This document shows, one piece after another, positions 18,838-28,605 of a DNA stretch of 64,000 bases (positions are counted from its first letter, which is position 1; every line of letters starts with the position of its first letter). Both the position numbers and the translations under genes were made by a program. This DNA comes from Kaistia defluvii (GTDB lineage: Bacteria > Pseudomonadota > Alphaproteobacteria > Rhizobiales > Kaistiaceae), in NCBI RefSeq assembly GCF_040548815.1, contig NZ_JBEPSM010000004.1, positions 248,001 to 312,000 on the forward strand, read 5' to 3'. Under the pieces are notes generated by a model, which saw only the letters and a program-made list of their open reading frames with translations, was not told the DNA's origin and did not search any database.

Positions 18838-21800
18838 CTAGACCGGCTTTTCGGCCGGCGCGGAGGTCTTGCGCGACATCCGCCAGGAGCCGAGGCGGCG
18901 CACGCCGACATAGAACAGCGGCACGAAGAAGATACCGATCGCTGTTGCCGCGATCATGCCGCCCATCACGCCGGTGCCGACCGCGTTCTGCGCGCCCGAG
19001 CCGGCGCCAGTGGCGATCGCCAGCGGCAGGATGCCGAAGATGAAGGCCAGCGACGTCATCAGGATCGGCCGAAGCCGCATCCGCGCGGCGTCGAGCGTCG
19101 CTTCGACCAGCCCCTTGCCAGCCGCCTGCTGGTCCTTGGCGAATTCGACGATCAGGATCGCGTTTTTCGCCGCGAGGCCGATCGTCGTCAGCAGGCCGAC
19201 CTTGAAGTAGACGTCGTTCGACTGGCCGAACAGTTTGGCGGCGATCAGCGCGCCGAGCACGCCGATCGGAACGGAAAGCATGACCGAGAACGGGATCGAC
19301 CAGCTCTCATACAGCGCCGCCAGGCAGAGGAAGACGACGAGGATCGAGATCGCATAGAGCGCCGGCGCCTGGTTGCCGGAAAGCTGCTCCTGGTAGGAAA
19401 GCCCCGTCCACGAGGCGGTGAAGCCATCCGGCAGCTTGGCGACCATGGCCAGCATCTCGTCCATGGCCGTGCCCGAGCTGACACCCGCCCCGGCCGAACC
19501 CTGGATGCTCACCGCCGAGATGCCGTTATAGCGATCGAGCTTGGGCGAGCCATAGGTCCAGTCCGTCGAGACGAAGCTGGAAAACGGGACCATCTCGCCG
19601 CTGGCATTGCGCACGAACCAGTCGTCCAGATTGTCCGGCTGCATGCGGAAGGGCGCGTCGGCCTGGAGATAGACCGGCTTGACCTTGCCGCGATCGATGA
19701 AGTCGTTGACATAGCTGCCGGCGAAGCCGACCGAGATCGTGTCGTTGATATCGCCGAGATCGATGCCGAGCGCCCGGGCCTTGGCCTGGTCGATGTTGAT
19801 GCGGAATTCGGCCTGGTCCTCCTGGCCGCCCTGGCGGACGCCGCTGACCAGCGGATTCTCGCGCGCCATCGCCAGAAGCTGGTCGCGCGCTGCGGCCAGT
19901 TTCTCCGGACCGGCCCCGGCCGAATCCTGCAGATACATCTCGAAGCCGTTGGAATTGCCGAGATTGGGCAAGGCCGGCGGCGACAGGGCGAAAACCTGCG
20001 CGTCGCGGATTTTCGAAAAGGCCGCCATCGCCCGTCCGGCAATCGCCGAGGCGGACTGGTCGGCACGGGTACGCTGGTCGAAATCCTTCAGCTTGATGAA
20101 GGCCATGGCCGCGTTCTGGCCATTGCCGTTGAAGCCGAAGCCGAGGGCGGAGAACACGCTGTCGACGGAATCCTTCTCCTGCGTCAGGAAATGGTCCTCG
20201 ACCTGCTTCACAACTTCCAGCGTCCGGGCGCGGGTGGCCCCGACCGGAAGCTGGATCGACGTCATCAGCACGCCCTGGTCCTCTTCCGGCAGGAAGGAGG
20301 TCGGCAACCTGTTGAACAGGAAGGCGACGCCGGCGCACATCAGCAGGTAGATGATGAAGAAGCGGATCGGCCGGCGGATGATCCCGCCGACGCCACGCTG
20401 GTAGCGGTCGGCATTCCGGTCGAAGGTCCGGTTGAACCAGCCGAACAGGCCCTTGCGCTCGCCATGGCCGCTGGAGGGCTTCAGCATGGTGGCGCAGAGC
20501 GCCGGCGTCAGCACCAGGGCGACGAAGACCGAGAGCACCATCGCCGCGACGATCGTCACCGCGAACTGGCGATAGATCACGCCGACCGAGCCACTGAAGA
20601 AGGCCATCGGCACGAACACGGCCGAAAGCACCAGCGCGATGCCGATCAGCGCGCCGGTGATCTCGTGCATGGATTTCTTGGTCGCCTCGCGCGGCGAAAG
20701 GCCCTCTTCCGCCATCACGCGCTCGACATTCTCGACCACGACGATGGCGTCGTCGACGAGCAGGCCGATCGCCAGCACCATGGCGAACATGGTCAAGGTG
20801 TTGATCGAATAACCCGCGAAGGACAGCACGGCGAAGGTGCCGAGCAGCACCACCGGCACGGCGATCGTCGGGATCAGCGTGGCGCTGAAGCTCTGCAGGA
20901 ACACGAACATGACGATGAAGACGAGCACCACCGCCTCGATCAGCGTCTCGACCACCTTCTCGATCGAAAGCTTGACGAAGGGCGTGGTGTCATAGGCCGT
21001 CACCACCTCGATGTTCGGCGGCAGGCCGGCCGAAAGCTTGGCGATCACCTCGGCGACGCCGGCGGCCGTATCGATCGCATTGGCGCCGGTGGCGAGGTTG
21101 ATGCCGAAGCCGGCGGCGTTCTTGCCGTCGAAGCGCGAACTGGTGGTGTAGCTTTCCGAGCCGATCTCGACCCGCGCGACATCGCTCAGATGGACGATCG
21201 AGCCATCGGTCGTCGTCTTCAGGATGATGTCGCGGAACTGCTCGGGCGTCTGCAACTGGCTCTGCGCCGTGATAGTGACGTTGAGCTGCTGGCCATCAAT
21301 GCTGGGCAGCGCGCCGAGTTGGCCGGCGGAAACCTGCTTGTTCTGCGCGGCGATCGCGGCGACCACGTCGCTCGGAATCATCTGGTACTTGGACAGCTTG
21401 ATCGGATCGAGCCAGATCCGCATCGCATAGCCGGAGCCGAAGACGTTGACGTCGCCGACGCCGCTGACGCGCTTGATCGAATCCTCGAACCGGCTGGAGA
21501 AATAGTCGCCGAGATCCTCGGACGACTGGCTGCCATCGGTCGAGACCAGGCCGCCGACCATCAGGATGCTCGAGGTCGACTTCGTCACCGTTATGCCCTG
21601 CGCCACCACGGCATCGGGCAATTGCGACTGCACCAGTTGCAGCTTGTTCTGCACCTGCACCTGGGCGATGTCGGGATCGACGCCGCTGGAGAAGGTGAGC
21701 TGGACCGATGCCTGCCCGGAGGCGGTGCTGGAGGCCGACATGTAGTCGAGATTCTCAAGCCCGGTCATGCCCTGCTCGATGATCTTGGTCACCGAGTTCT

Positions 21801-21972
21801 CGATCGTCTCGGCGCTGGCGCCGGGATAGGTGGCGGAGATGCGCACCGTGGTCGGCGCGATCTCGGGATATTGCGCGATCGGCAGAGTGTAGATGCCGAG
21901 CAGGCCCGCGAGCATGACGGCGATCGCCAGCACCCAGGCGAAGATCGGGCGGTCGATGAAGAAATCGGCCAT
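18838..21972 (-). CDS. RND multidrug efflux pump, inner-membrane permease (HAE1/AcrB type)
   Basis: A 1044-residue proton-driven efflux transporter, standard AcrB length. It begins [23 protein letters not shown] and has the expected 12 helices and two large periplasmic loops. The proton-relay aspartate pair is in [19 protein letters not shown], and the second-half motif [16 protein letters not shown] is present. ATG 21972 follows a perfect AGGAGG; an in-frame ATG further upstream lies in the adaptor gene. It forms a complex with the adaptor encoded just before it and an outer-membrane channel not found here. Confidence 0.95.
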   Translation of the reverse strand: MADFFIDRPIFAWVLAIAVMLAGLLGIYTLPIAQYPEIAPTTVRISATYPGASAETIENSVTKIIEQGMTGLENLDYMSASSTASGQASVQLTFSSGVDPDIAQVQVQNKLQLVQSQLPDAVVAQGITVTKSTSSILMVGGLVSTDGSQSSEDLGDYFSSRFEDSIKRVSGVGDVNVFGSGYAMRIWLDPIKLSKYQMIPSDVVAAIAAQNKQVSAGQLGALPSIDGQQLNVTITAQSQLQTPEQFRDIILKTTTDGSIVHLSDVARVEIGSESYTTSSRFDGKNAAGFGINLATGANAIDTAAGVAEVIAKLSAGLPPNIEVVTAYDTTPFVKLSIEKVVETLIEAVVLVFIVMFVFLQSFSATLIPTIAVPVVLLGTFAVLSFAGYSINTLTMFAMVLAIGLLVDDAIVVVENVERVMAEEGLSPREATKKSMHEITGALIGIALVLSAVFVPMAFFSGSVGVIYRQFAVTIVAAMVLSVFVALVLTPALCATMLKPSSGHGERKGLFGWFNRTFDRNADRYQRGVGGIIRRPIRFFIIYLLMCAGVAFLFNRLPTSFLPEEDQGVLMTSIQLPVGATRARTLEVVKQVEDHFLTQEKDSVDSVFSALGFGFNGNGQNAAMAFIKLKDFDQRTRADQSASAIAGRAMAAFSKIRDAQVFALSPPALPNLGNSNGFEMYLQDSAGAGPEKLAAARDQLLAMARENPLVSGVRQGGQEDQAEFRINIDQAKARALGIDLGDINDTISVGFAGSYVNDFIDRGKVKPVYLQADAPFRMQPDNLDDWFVRNASGEMVPFSSFVSTDWTYGSPKLDRYNGISAVSIQGSAGAGVSSGTAMDEMLAMVAKLPDGFTASWTGLSYQEQLSGNQAPALYAISILVVFLCLAALYESWSIPFSVMLSVPIGVLGALIAAKLFGQSNDVYFKVGLLTTIGLAAKNAILIVEFAKDQQAAGKGLVEATLDAARMRLRPILMTSLAFIFGILPLAIATGAGSGAQNAVGTGVMGGMIAATAIGIFFVPLFYVGVRRLGSWRMSRKTSAPAEKPV

Positions 21973-21976
21973 GCGA

Positions 21977-23236
21977 TCAGCCTCCTGCCGCGGGGGCGGG
22001 AGCGGCGGCCGGAGCCGGCGTGCCGGTCGATGCAGGCGTCCCGGTGGATCCGGGCGTCTTGGCATCCACGGGATGCGCCACGCCGGCCGCGTCGAGCGCG
22101 ACCTCGATCGGGGTCACGGCTTGGCCGTCGCCGATCTTCTGCAGCCCGTCGACGATCAGCCGGTCGCCATCCGAAATGCCCGATTCGACCAGCCAGTCCG
22201 AGCCGACCGATTGCATGGTCTTCAGCACCCGGGTCTCGACCTTGCCGTCCTTCGACACGAACATCGCCGTCGCGTCGCCCTTGGCGTTGCGGTTGACGGC
22301 GCGCTGCGGCACCAGGAAGGCGCCCTCGTCATTGCCGAGATCGACAATGGCACGGACATACATGCCCGGCAGCAGCATGCGCGTCGGGTTTTCGAAGCTG
22401 GCGCGCATCGAGAAGGTGCCGGTGGTCTCGTTGACGGTCGCTTCGGCGGATCGCAGTTCGCCGGTCTTGTCGTAGACGAGCGTGTCGTTGAGCTTGAGCT
22501 GCACCCTGGGCGGGCCATCGCCGCGCTTCAGCCGTCCGCTGTCCATCAGGCTGCGGATGCGCAGCAGATTGGTGCTGGAATCGGTCAGGTCGACATTGAT
22601 CGGGTCGATCTCGCGGATGGTGGCGAGCGCCGTCGCCTGATTGGCGGTCACCAGCGCGCCCTCGGTCACGGTCGAGGTGCTGATCAGGCCGGAAATCGGC
22701 GCCAGCACCTTGGTGTAGTCGAGGTTGATCTGGGCGGAAGCGAGCGCCGCCTCGGCGGCCGCGACATCGGCCTTGGCCTGGGCCAGCGTCGCCTTGGCAT
22801 CGTCGAGGCTCTGCGCCGTCACCGTATTCACGCCGACCAGCTGGTTGTAGCGGTCGACCTTGGCCTGCGCGCTCGGCACGGCGGCCTGCGCCTTTTCCAG
22901 CGACGCGGCGGCCGCGTCATAGGCGGCCTGATAGGGGCGCGGATCGATCTGGTAGAGCAGATCGCCGGCCTTGACCTGGCCGCCCTCGGTGAACACCCGC
23001 TTCTGGATCAGCCCATCGACCTGCGGCCGGATCTCCGACACCTTGGTGGCGCTGACGCGGCCGGGCAGCTCGATCGTGATCGGCACGTTCTGCGGCTTGA
23101 GCGTGACGACGCCGACCTCGACGGGCCCCGTCGGCGGCCCGCCTGGACCCGGCCCGGTCCCGGAAGACGGGCCGGAACAGGCCGCCAGGAAGAGAGCGCC
23201 GAACAGGCTCGCCAATGCGAGGGCCCTGGGTTTCAT
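21977..23236 (-). CDS. RND efflux periplasmic adaptor (membrane fusion) lipoprotein
   Basis: A 419-residue AcrA/MexE-type adaptor. A lipoprotein signal ends at lipobox LAAC with Cys20. Domains: biotinyl-lipoyl-like halves ([34 protein letters not shown]), an alpha-helical hairpin (about residues 100-165), a beta-barrel and a membrane-proximal region. The C-terminus is a Pro/Ala/Gly/Thr tail. ATG 23236 is chosen because it starts the lipoprotein signal. The stop is 4 bases before the permease start. No TetR-type regulator is adjacent; the upstream gap has two ATTGCTG direct copies (23343, 23362) around TTTCGAAA. Confidence 0.92.
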   Translation of the reverse strand: MKPRALALASLFGALFLAACSGPSSGTGPGPGGPPTGPVEVGVVTLKPQNVPITIELPGRVSATKVSEIRPQVDGLIQKRVFTEGGQVKAGDLLYQIDPRPYQAAYDAAAASLEKAQAAVPSAQAKVDRYNQLVGVNTVTAQSLDDAKATLAQAKADVAAAEAALASAQINLDYTKVLAPISGLISTSTVTEGALVTANQATALATIREIDPINVDLTDSSTNLLRIRSLMDSGRLKRGDGPPRVQLKLNDTLVYDKTGELRSAEATVNETTGTFSMRASFENPTRMLLPGMYVRAIVDLGNDEGAFLVPQRAVNRNAKGDATAMFVSKDGKVETRVLKTMQSVGSDWLVESGISDGDRLIVDGLQKIGDGQAVTPIEVALDAAGVAHPVDAKTPGSTGTPASTGTPAPAAAPAPAAGG

Positions 23237-23443
23237 GCGAGATGCTCCGAAGATCGCCACGACCACTCTTGTCGAGTGATCCTATAGAGCCTCTCTTTTC
23301 ACCTCGTCCGCCAGCCGCGCAACCGTTTTTGGGCGTCAAAACATTGCTGGTGTTTCGAAATATTGCTGCGAATTCTGCATTCGCACGCAAAGGTTAGCGC
23401 CTACCCCCCTCGCACGCGGCGCAGCGACGGCAAGCCGGCATTT

Positions 23444-23875
23444 TCAAGCCGGCCGGACGATGCCCTTCTTCAGGATGAGATTGCCATATTGCCGGGTCTC
23501 GCCGGTCTGGACGATGGCATAGCCGGCATTGGCCCGCTCATAGAAGGCGAAGCGCTCCAGCGAGTGGACCTTATGTTCCGGCTCGTGGCGCTGGACGATC
23601 GCCTCGAACTCATCGACGATCGGCTCGCGCCGGTCGGGATCGCCCACCACCTGCATGGAGATTGCGGCGACATCGTCATACTGGTCGAGCGGCAGCAGCG
23701 ACAGGATGGCTTCGAGCACCTGCGGCGCCGTGGCGGCATCGATCCGGATCAGCTCCGGTCCGGCGCTGGTGGCCGGGTAGTTGGCGTCGACGATGGTGAT
23801 CTCGTCGCCATGGCCCATGGCGCGCAACGTCCAGAGCAGATCCGGCGAGAGGATCGGCGAAAGTCCCTTGAGCAT
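23444..23875 (-). CDS. fucU: RbsD/FucU family sugar mutarotase
   Basis: A 143-residue protein of the D-ribose pyranase / L-fucose mutarotase family, which speeds interconversion of sugar anomers. The catalytic-type histidine is His22 in MGHGDEITIVDANYPA, and the C-terminus has the family pattern FYERANAGYAIVQTGETRQYGNLILKKG. The sequence looks closer to FucU than RbsD. It is the last gene of the sugar operon that starts at 32356. A 12-base G run (C run on the coding strand) lies just upstream, before an AAGGACA ribosome site. Confidence 0.85.
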   Translation of the reverse strand: MLKGLSPILSPDLLWTLRAMGHGDEITIVDANYPATSAGPELIRIDAATAPQVLEAILSLLPLDQYDDVAAISMQVVGDPDRREPIVDEFEAIVQRHEPEHKVHSLERFAFYERANAGYAIVQTGETRQYGNLILKKGIVRPA

Positions 23876-23899
23876 GTCGTGTCCTTTGGTTGGAGGAAT

Positions 23900-23911
23900 G
23901 GGGGGGGGGGG
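23900..23911. repeat. Homopolymer tract of 12 G (C on coding strand of fucU)
   Basis: Twelve consecutive G residues on the plus strand, about 25 bases before the fucU start. Tracts this long can vary in length during replication and are also sequencing hot spots. Confidence 0.8.
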
Positions 23912-23927
23912 AGCCGGGCTTGCACCA

Positions 23928-23969
23928 GTCCGGTCCGCTCCCGCCGATGAAGGCCGGAGCGGACCGGAC
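23928..23969. terminator. Hairpin in the uxaA-like / fucU gap
   Basis: A perfect 14-bp stem (GTCCGGTCCGCTCC / GGAGCGGACCGGAC) with a 14-base loop lies after the dehydratase gene and before fucU on the minus strand. No T tract follows on that strand, so it is more likely a processing or stabilising element than a full stop. Confidence 0.6.
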
Positions 23970-24059
23970 CGAGCCCCTCCCCTCGGGTTCGGAAAAAGGT
24001 CGTTGTGCGATGGCGCAGGGTTAACGGAAGGCTAACAGCGGGAGACGGGTCAACGCCCC

Positions 24060-25613
24060 CTAGAAGGTCGCCCCGATCTGCCACGGCACGAATTCATTGT
24101 CGCCATAGCCGAGCAGTTCCGACTTGCTCTTGTCGCCGGAGGCGACCTGGAGGATCCGGTCGAAGATCTCCTGCCCCTTGGTCTCGAGCGACTTGCCGTC
24201 GAGCACGTCGCCGCCATTGATGTCCATGTCGTCGATCATCTTGGCGTAGATCTCGGAATTGGTGGCGATCTTGATCGACGGGGTCGGCTTGCAGCCATAG
24301 GCCGAGCCGCGCCCGGTGGTGAAGCAGAGGATGTTGGCGCCGCCCGCCACCTGGCCCGTCGCCGAAACCGGGTCGTAGCCCGGCGTATCCATGAAGACAA
24401 AGCCCTTCTCGGTCACCGGCTCGGCATAGCCATAGACAGCCGTGAGCGGCGAGGTGCCGCCCTTGGCGGCGGCGCCGAGCGACTTCTCGAGAATGGTCGT
24501 GAGGCCGCCCTGCTTGTTGCCGGGCGAGGGATTGTTGTTCATCTCCATGAGGTTACGCTCGGCGTAATCCTCCCACCAATGGATGATGTCGACCAGCTTC
24601 TGGCCGACCTCGCGCGACACGGCGCGCCGGGTGAGCAGATGTTCGGCGCCGTAGATCTCCGGCGTCTCGGAGAGAATGGCGGTGCCGCCATGGCGCACGA
24701 GGATATCGGCGGCGACGCCCAGCGCCGGATTGGCGGTGATGCCGGAATAGCCGTCGGACCCGCCGCATTGTAGCGCCAGCATCAGTTCGCTCGCCGGCAC
24801 CGTCTCGCGCTTCACCGCATTGACGATCGGCAGCATCGCCTTGACCGCTTCCACGCCGGCATCGACCGTCTTCTTGGTGCCGCCGACTTCCTGGATGGTC
24901 ATGGTGCGGAAAGTCTCGCTCTCCTGGATGTTATAGGCATCCTTGAAGCGCGGAATCTGGAAGCCCTCGCAGCCGAGGCCGACCATGACGACGCCGCCCA
25001 TGTTCGGGTTGGTGGCATAGCCCCAGGTCGTGCGCTTCAGCGTGTCGAAGATCACGCCGCGATAGTCGATCACGCAGCCATTGGCCTGCTTAAGTACGAC
25101 GATCCCATCGATATTCGGATAATCGCTCAGGATGCCTGATCGTTCGATCTCGGTCGCGATGAAACCGGCAACCGTTGTCGAGCAGTTCACTGAGGTGAGG
25201 ATGCCGACATAATTGCGCGTCCCGACCTTGCCGTTGGCGCGCCTGAACCCTTGAAAGGTCGCCTGGAATTCCTTCGGCACAAATTGCGTCGGCACCACCC
25301 CCTCGCTGAAGGCGTAGTCGCGCGCGAAGGCGCCATGCTCTTCGCCGATGCCGCAATTGTGCTCATGCACCCAGTCGCCGGCGGCGATGTCTGTCTTGGC
25401 GAAGCCGATGATCTGGCCGAATTTGCGGATCGGCTCGCCCGCGGCGATCGGCCGGATCGCGAATTTGTGCCCGCGCGGCACGCGCCGGAGGATGGTGACG
25501 CCCTGCGCCGTCGTCATGCCGACATCGAGATTGCCGAGCGCCACCGCGATGTTGTCCTCGCCATGGAGGAGAAGCGTGCGCGGCTGGGCCGGAAGGGGGG
25601 CTGCCTCGTTCAT
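24060..25613 (-). CDS. UxaA/GarD family sugar-acid dehydratase (altronate dehydratase type)
   Basis: A 517-residue protein. The N-terminal SAF-like domain (about residues 10-95) shows GHKFAIRPIAAGEPIRKFGQIIGFA and the histidine/cysteine region VHEHNCGI. The C-terminal dehydratase domain has GTRNYVGILTSVNCSTTV, NGCVIDYRG, LALQCGGSDGYSGITANPALG and FMDTPGYDPVSATGQVAGGANILCFTTGRGS. These are family features of iron-dependent dehydratases acting on aldonates or aldarates (altronate, galactarate and relatives). In this operon it probably dehydrates the acid formed from the imported sugar; the exact acid is unknown. Confidence 0.88.
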   Translation of the reverse strand: MNEAAPLPAQPRTLLLHGEDNIAVALGNLDVGMTTAQGVTILRRVPRGHKFAIRPIAAGEPIRKFGQIIGFAKTDIAAGDWVHEHNCGIGEEHGAFARDYAFSEGVVPTQFVPKEFQATFQGFRRANGKVGTRNYVGILTSVNCSTTVAGFIATEIERSGILSDYPNIDGIVVLKQANGCVIDYRGVIFDTLKRTTWGYATNPNMGGVVMVGLGCEGFQIPRFKDAYNIQESETFRTMTIQEVGGTKKTVDAGVEAVKAMLPIVNAVKRETVPASELMLALQCGGSDGYSGITANPALGVAADILVRHGGTAILSETPEIYGAEHLLTRRAVSREVGQKLVDIIHWWEDYAERNLMEMNNNPSPGNKQGGLTTILEKSLGAAAKGGTSPLTAVYGYAEPVTEKGFVFMDTPGYDPVSATGQVAGGANILCFTTGRGSAYGCKPTPSIKIATNSEIYAKMIDDMDINGGDVLDGKSLETKGQEIFDRILQVASGDKSKSELLGYGDNEFVPWQIGATF

Positions 25614-25661
25614 GGGTTCGTTCCTATCGCGGCCACACGGGCAGCCGCCGTTGCGCGGGCC

Positions 25662-26501
25662 TCAGGCTGAACGCCAGCCATCGCGGATGAGCGTGAAGCC
25701 GTCGCTGTAGACTTCGGTGGCGGCCGGGCGCCAGATCCGGGTCGCCGCCGCCAGCAGCGGCATCGACCGTCCGAACGCCTCGATGGTGATCCAGCCGTCA
25801 TAATCGGCCTGCTTCAACGCCTTGAAGGTGCTGGCGAAATCGATGTGACCCTTGCCCGGCGTGCCGCGATCATTCTCCGAGACATGCACATGCGCCAGAT
25901 GCGGCGCGATTGCAGCCACGGCGGCGATCGGGTCCTTCTCCTCGATATTGGCGTGGAAGGTGTCGTACATACCAGCAACGTTCGGGTGAGCGACGGCGGC
26001 GAGATAATCGTTCAGGTCGTGCATGGTGTTGACGAAATAGCATTCGAAGCGGTTGACCGCCTCCAGCACCAGCGTGATGCCCTTGGCGCGCGCCATATCG
26101 CCGGCATCGCGGTGGAAGGCGATGGCGCGCTCCCGTTCATCCGAGGTCGGCGCGTCGCCGGAGAAATGGCCGAGCGTCGAATGCAGCGGGCCGCCGACGA
26201 CCCTGGCGCCCAATGCTGCCGAGCAATCGAGGATCCAGGCCATATGCCGGCGGGCACCCTGCTGCTGCGCGGCGTCGGCGCCGAGCGGGTTCATCTCGAC
26301 GCCGGGGAACAGCGAAATCACCGTGCGCTCGAGACCCAGCCGGTCGAGTTCCCGGCCAAGTTCGGCATAGTGCTCGGGCGAGCCTTCGAAGATCGGGATC
26401 TCGACGCCGTCATAGCCGCAGCGTTTCAAATCCTCGAGGATCGGCCAATGTCGCGGTTCGACATGCGCCGTCCAGAGCAGGAGATTGAAGCCGATCTTCA
26501 T
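25662..26501 (-). CDS. Sugar phosphate isomerase/epimerase family protein (TIM barrel)
   Basis: A 279-residue AP-endonuclease-2-like TIM barrel, as in tagatose/psicose 3-epimerases and IolE/IolI. Metal-site residues are visible in order: LVLEAVNRFECYF (Glu), GMYDTFHANIEE (Asp, His), HVHVSENDRGTPGKGHIDF (His, Glu, Asp) and WITIEAFG (Glu). The start ATG 26501 (MKIGFNLLLW) follows AGGACA and is preferred over one 21 bases upstream. It lies between the dehydratase and the binding-protein genes of the sugar operon. Confidence 0.85.
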   Translation of the reverse strand: MKIGFNLLLWTAHVEPRHWPILEDLKRCGYDGVEIPIFEGSPEHYAELGRELDRLGLERTVISLFPGVEMNPLGADAAQQQGARRHMAWILDCSAALGARVVGGPLHSTLGHFSGDAPTSDERERAIAFHRDAGDMARAKGITLVLEAVNRFECYFVNTMHDLNDYLAAVAHPNVAGMYDTFHANIEEKDPIAAVAAIAPHLAHVHVSENDRGTPGKGHIDFASTFKALKQADYDGWITIEAFGRSMPLLAAATRIWRPAATEVYSDGFTLIRDGWRSA

Positions 26502-26544
26502 CGAGAATGTCCTGGTTCGCATCCGGCAGGTCGGCCGGAAGGGA

Positions 26545-26570
26545 GCCGGCGGACCCGAGGGTCCACCGGC
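26545..26570. terminator. Intercistronic hairpin after the sugar-binding protein gene
   Basis: GCCGGcGGACC pairs with GGTCCaCCGGC around a short CGAG loop with one mismatch, in the 78-base gap behind the binding-protein gene. It could protect that gene's mRNA 3' end and raise its expression. Confidence 0.5.
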
Positions 26571-26579
26571 CGCAACGCA

Positions 26580-27590
26580 TCAGTTGGTGGGCGGGACCGG
26601 CGGAGCTGCACCCTGCGGCAGCGGCTCTTCCAGCCACTTGGTCACCATTTCAGGCTTTGCATCCCAGGGAGCGGCATCGGCCAGATTGTCCTTGGTGATC
26701 ACCTGGCTCGGCGCGTAGTAGAACTGGCCCGGCTTGACCGAACCGTCGATGACGCCGAGCAGCAGGCGCAGCGCATGGACCGAGGCGATCGAGGGCGGGT
26801 TGCTGCCGGTCAGGGTCATCTGGCCCTTCTCGATCAGTTCGACGCCATAGGGCGCGCCATTATTGCCGCCGATCAGGATCTGGCCGGTCTTGCCGGCACG
26901 CTCGATGGCGATCGCGACGCCGACGGCCATGTCGTCATTGGCGGCATAGATCGCCTTGACGTTGGGATGCGCCGCCAGGATCTGCGAAGCGGCGTCCATG
27001 GCCTTCTGACGATCCCAGTCGGCCGCGAGGTCGGCAACGCTGACCGCCTTGGAGCCGGACTTGGCGATGCCGTTCTTGAACGACTGCACGAAGGCTTCCG
27101 CGTCGCCGCGGCCGAGCTTGCCGGTGATGGTGGCGTATTCGCCCTCCGGCAGCAGCTTGCCGATCGCCTCGCCGACCGGTTCGCCGAACCGGTAGAGATC
27201 GATCTGCATGATGCCAGCCGAATCCGCCAGGATCGACGGGTCATAGCCGTACTGGAAGAAGATCGGCACGCCGGCCTTCTTGGCCTGGGCGATGGCGGCC
27301 TTTTCCGAGGAAAGCGACACAGCGTAGATCAGGATGCCGTCGACACCCTTAGTGATCGCGTCCTGGACGTTGGCGAGTTCCTGGGTCGGGTCGTTATTGG
27401 CGGAATAGGTGATCAGCTTGACGCCGAGTTTGTCGGCGGCGGCCTGCGCCGCGTTCATGCCATACTGATAATAGGGATCCGGACCGCCGCGCATGAAGGC
27501 GATGGTCTTCTCCGCTGCCTGCGACAGGCTCGGCGCCAGGATGGCGGTTCCCAGCGCCAGCACGGCGAGGGCTCTCCTCGTGATATTCAT
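26580..27590 (-). CDS. Sugar ABC transporter substrate-binding protein (ribose-binding type)
   Basis: A 336-residue periplasmic_binding_4 (RbsB-type) protein. Signal peptide MNITRRALAVLALGTAILAPSLSQA. The mature part has FMRGGPDPYYQYGMNAAQAAADKLGVKL, ANVQDAITKGVDGILIYAVS, and the hinge/ligand stretch AIYAANDDMAVGVAIAIERAG. ATG 27590 with GGAGGAG seven bases upstream. It feeds the RbsC-type permease and RbsA-type ATPase encoded just upstream in the operon. Confidence 0.92.
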   Translation of the reverse strand: MNITRRALAVLALGTAILAPSLSQAAEKTIAFMRGGPDPYYQYGMNAAQAAADKLGVKLITYSANNDPTQELANVQDAITKGVDGILIYAVSLSSEKAAIAQAKKAGVPIFFQYGYDPSILADSAGIMQIDLYRFGEPVGEAIGKLLPEGEYATITGKLGRGDAEAFVQSFKNGIAKSGSKAVSVADLAADWDRQKAMDAASQILAAHPNVKAIYAANDDMAVGVAIAIERAGKTGQILIGGNNGAPYGVELIEKGQMTLTGSNPPSIASVHALRLLLGVIDGSVKPGQFYYAPSQVITKDNLADAAPWDAKPEMVTKWLEEPLPQGAAPPVPPTN

Positions 27591-27633
27591 TGCTCGTCTC
27601 CTCCGTTGCAATGTCCCTGAAGCGGCGTGCCGG

Positions 27634-28605
27634 TTAGGCTTTCTTCTGCAGCAGGACCGCCGCCGTTATGATCAATCCCAGCACGGCGCTCTGGAAATTC
27701 GCGCCGACGCCGAGAAGGTTCATGCTGTTGCTCACCAGCCCGAGCAGCAGGACGCCGCCCAGCGTGCCGAGCACCGTTCCCCGCCCGCCGATCAGCGGGG
27801 TGCCGCCGATGACCACGGCCGCGATGGCGCGAAGCTCGTAGCCCGTGCCCATGCTGGGCAGGCCGGAATCGAGGACGCCGGTGAGGATGACGCCGGCGAC
27901 GCCGACGAAGAGGCCGCTCAGCGCATAGAGCGCGATCTTGATGCGCCGCACGGGAATGCCGGAAAGCCGCGCCGCTTCCTCGTTGCCGCCGATCGCGAAG
28001 GCATAGCGGCCGAGCGTCGTGAAGCGCAGGATCAGGAACATGACGAGGATGGCGAGGAACATGGCGTAGACCGGCCATGGCACGCGCAGGAAATCGCCGA
28101 GGCCGAACACGTCGAACAGCGCGCCGGTGTCGTTGATCGGGCTGCCGCCCGACATCAGGATGGCGACGCCCTGCAGGAAAGTCATCGTGCCGAGCGTGAT
28201 GATGAAGGGCGTCGCGCGGTTGGTGGCGACCAGCATGCCGTTGATGGCGCCGATCACCGTGCCGGCCACCACGCCGGCGAGGATACCGAGCGCGACCGAG
28301 CCGGTGTGCATGATGGTGAGCGCCGTGGCGAGGCCGGCCACCGAAAGCGCCGCGCCGACCGAAAGATCCAGCCCGCCGGCGATCAGCAGGATGGTCTGGC
28401 CCGAGGCGACGATGCCGAGCGCCGACACCTGGAACAGGATGTTCAGCAGGTTGTTCACGGACAGAAAGCGCGGATTGCCGATCGCGGTCACCACCACGAT
28501 GAGCAGGAGCACGATCAACAATGTGTAGCGGCCGAGATCCTGTCCACGGAGCGCGCCGAGCTTTCGGGGGACCGGCTTGGCAGCCGTTGCGGCGGGAGAA
28601 GACAT
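27634..28605 (-). CDS. Sugar ABC transporter permease, RbsC type
   Basis: A 323-residue membrane protein of the BPD_transp_2 family. Hallmarks include VSALGIVASGQTILLIAGGLDLSVGAALSVAGL, NRATPFIITLGTMTFLQGVAI, AIGGNEEAARLSGIPVRRIKIALY and the C-terminal AVVIGGTPLIGGRGTVLGTLGGVLLLGLVSNSMNL. Eight to ten helices. Its start and the ATPase stop share one base (TGATG), so it is translationally coupled. Confidence 0.93.
   Translation of the reverse strand: MSSPAATAAKPVPRKLGALRGQDLGRYTLLIVLLLIVVVTAIGNPRFLSVNNLLNILFQVSALGIVASGQTILLIAGGLDLSVGAALSVAGLATALTIMHTGSVALGILAGVVAGTVIGAINGMLVATNRATPFIITLGTMTFLQGVAILMSGGSPINDTGALFDVFGLGDFLRVPWPVYAMFLAILVMFLILRFTTLGRYAFAIGGNEEAARLSGIPVRRIKIALYALSGLFVGVAGVILTGVLDSGLPSMGTGYELRAIAAVVIGGTPLIGGRGTVLGTLGGVLLLGLVSNSMNLLGVGANFQSAVLGLIITAAVLLQKKA

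Noticed and set aside
18790..22296. A 1168-codon open frame on the plus strand opposite the RND pump genes
   Set aside because: It is antisense to a complete AcrB-type gene, is dominated by Arg, Asp, His and Gly repeats typical of antisense high-GC DNA, and shows no domain.
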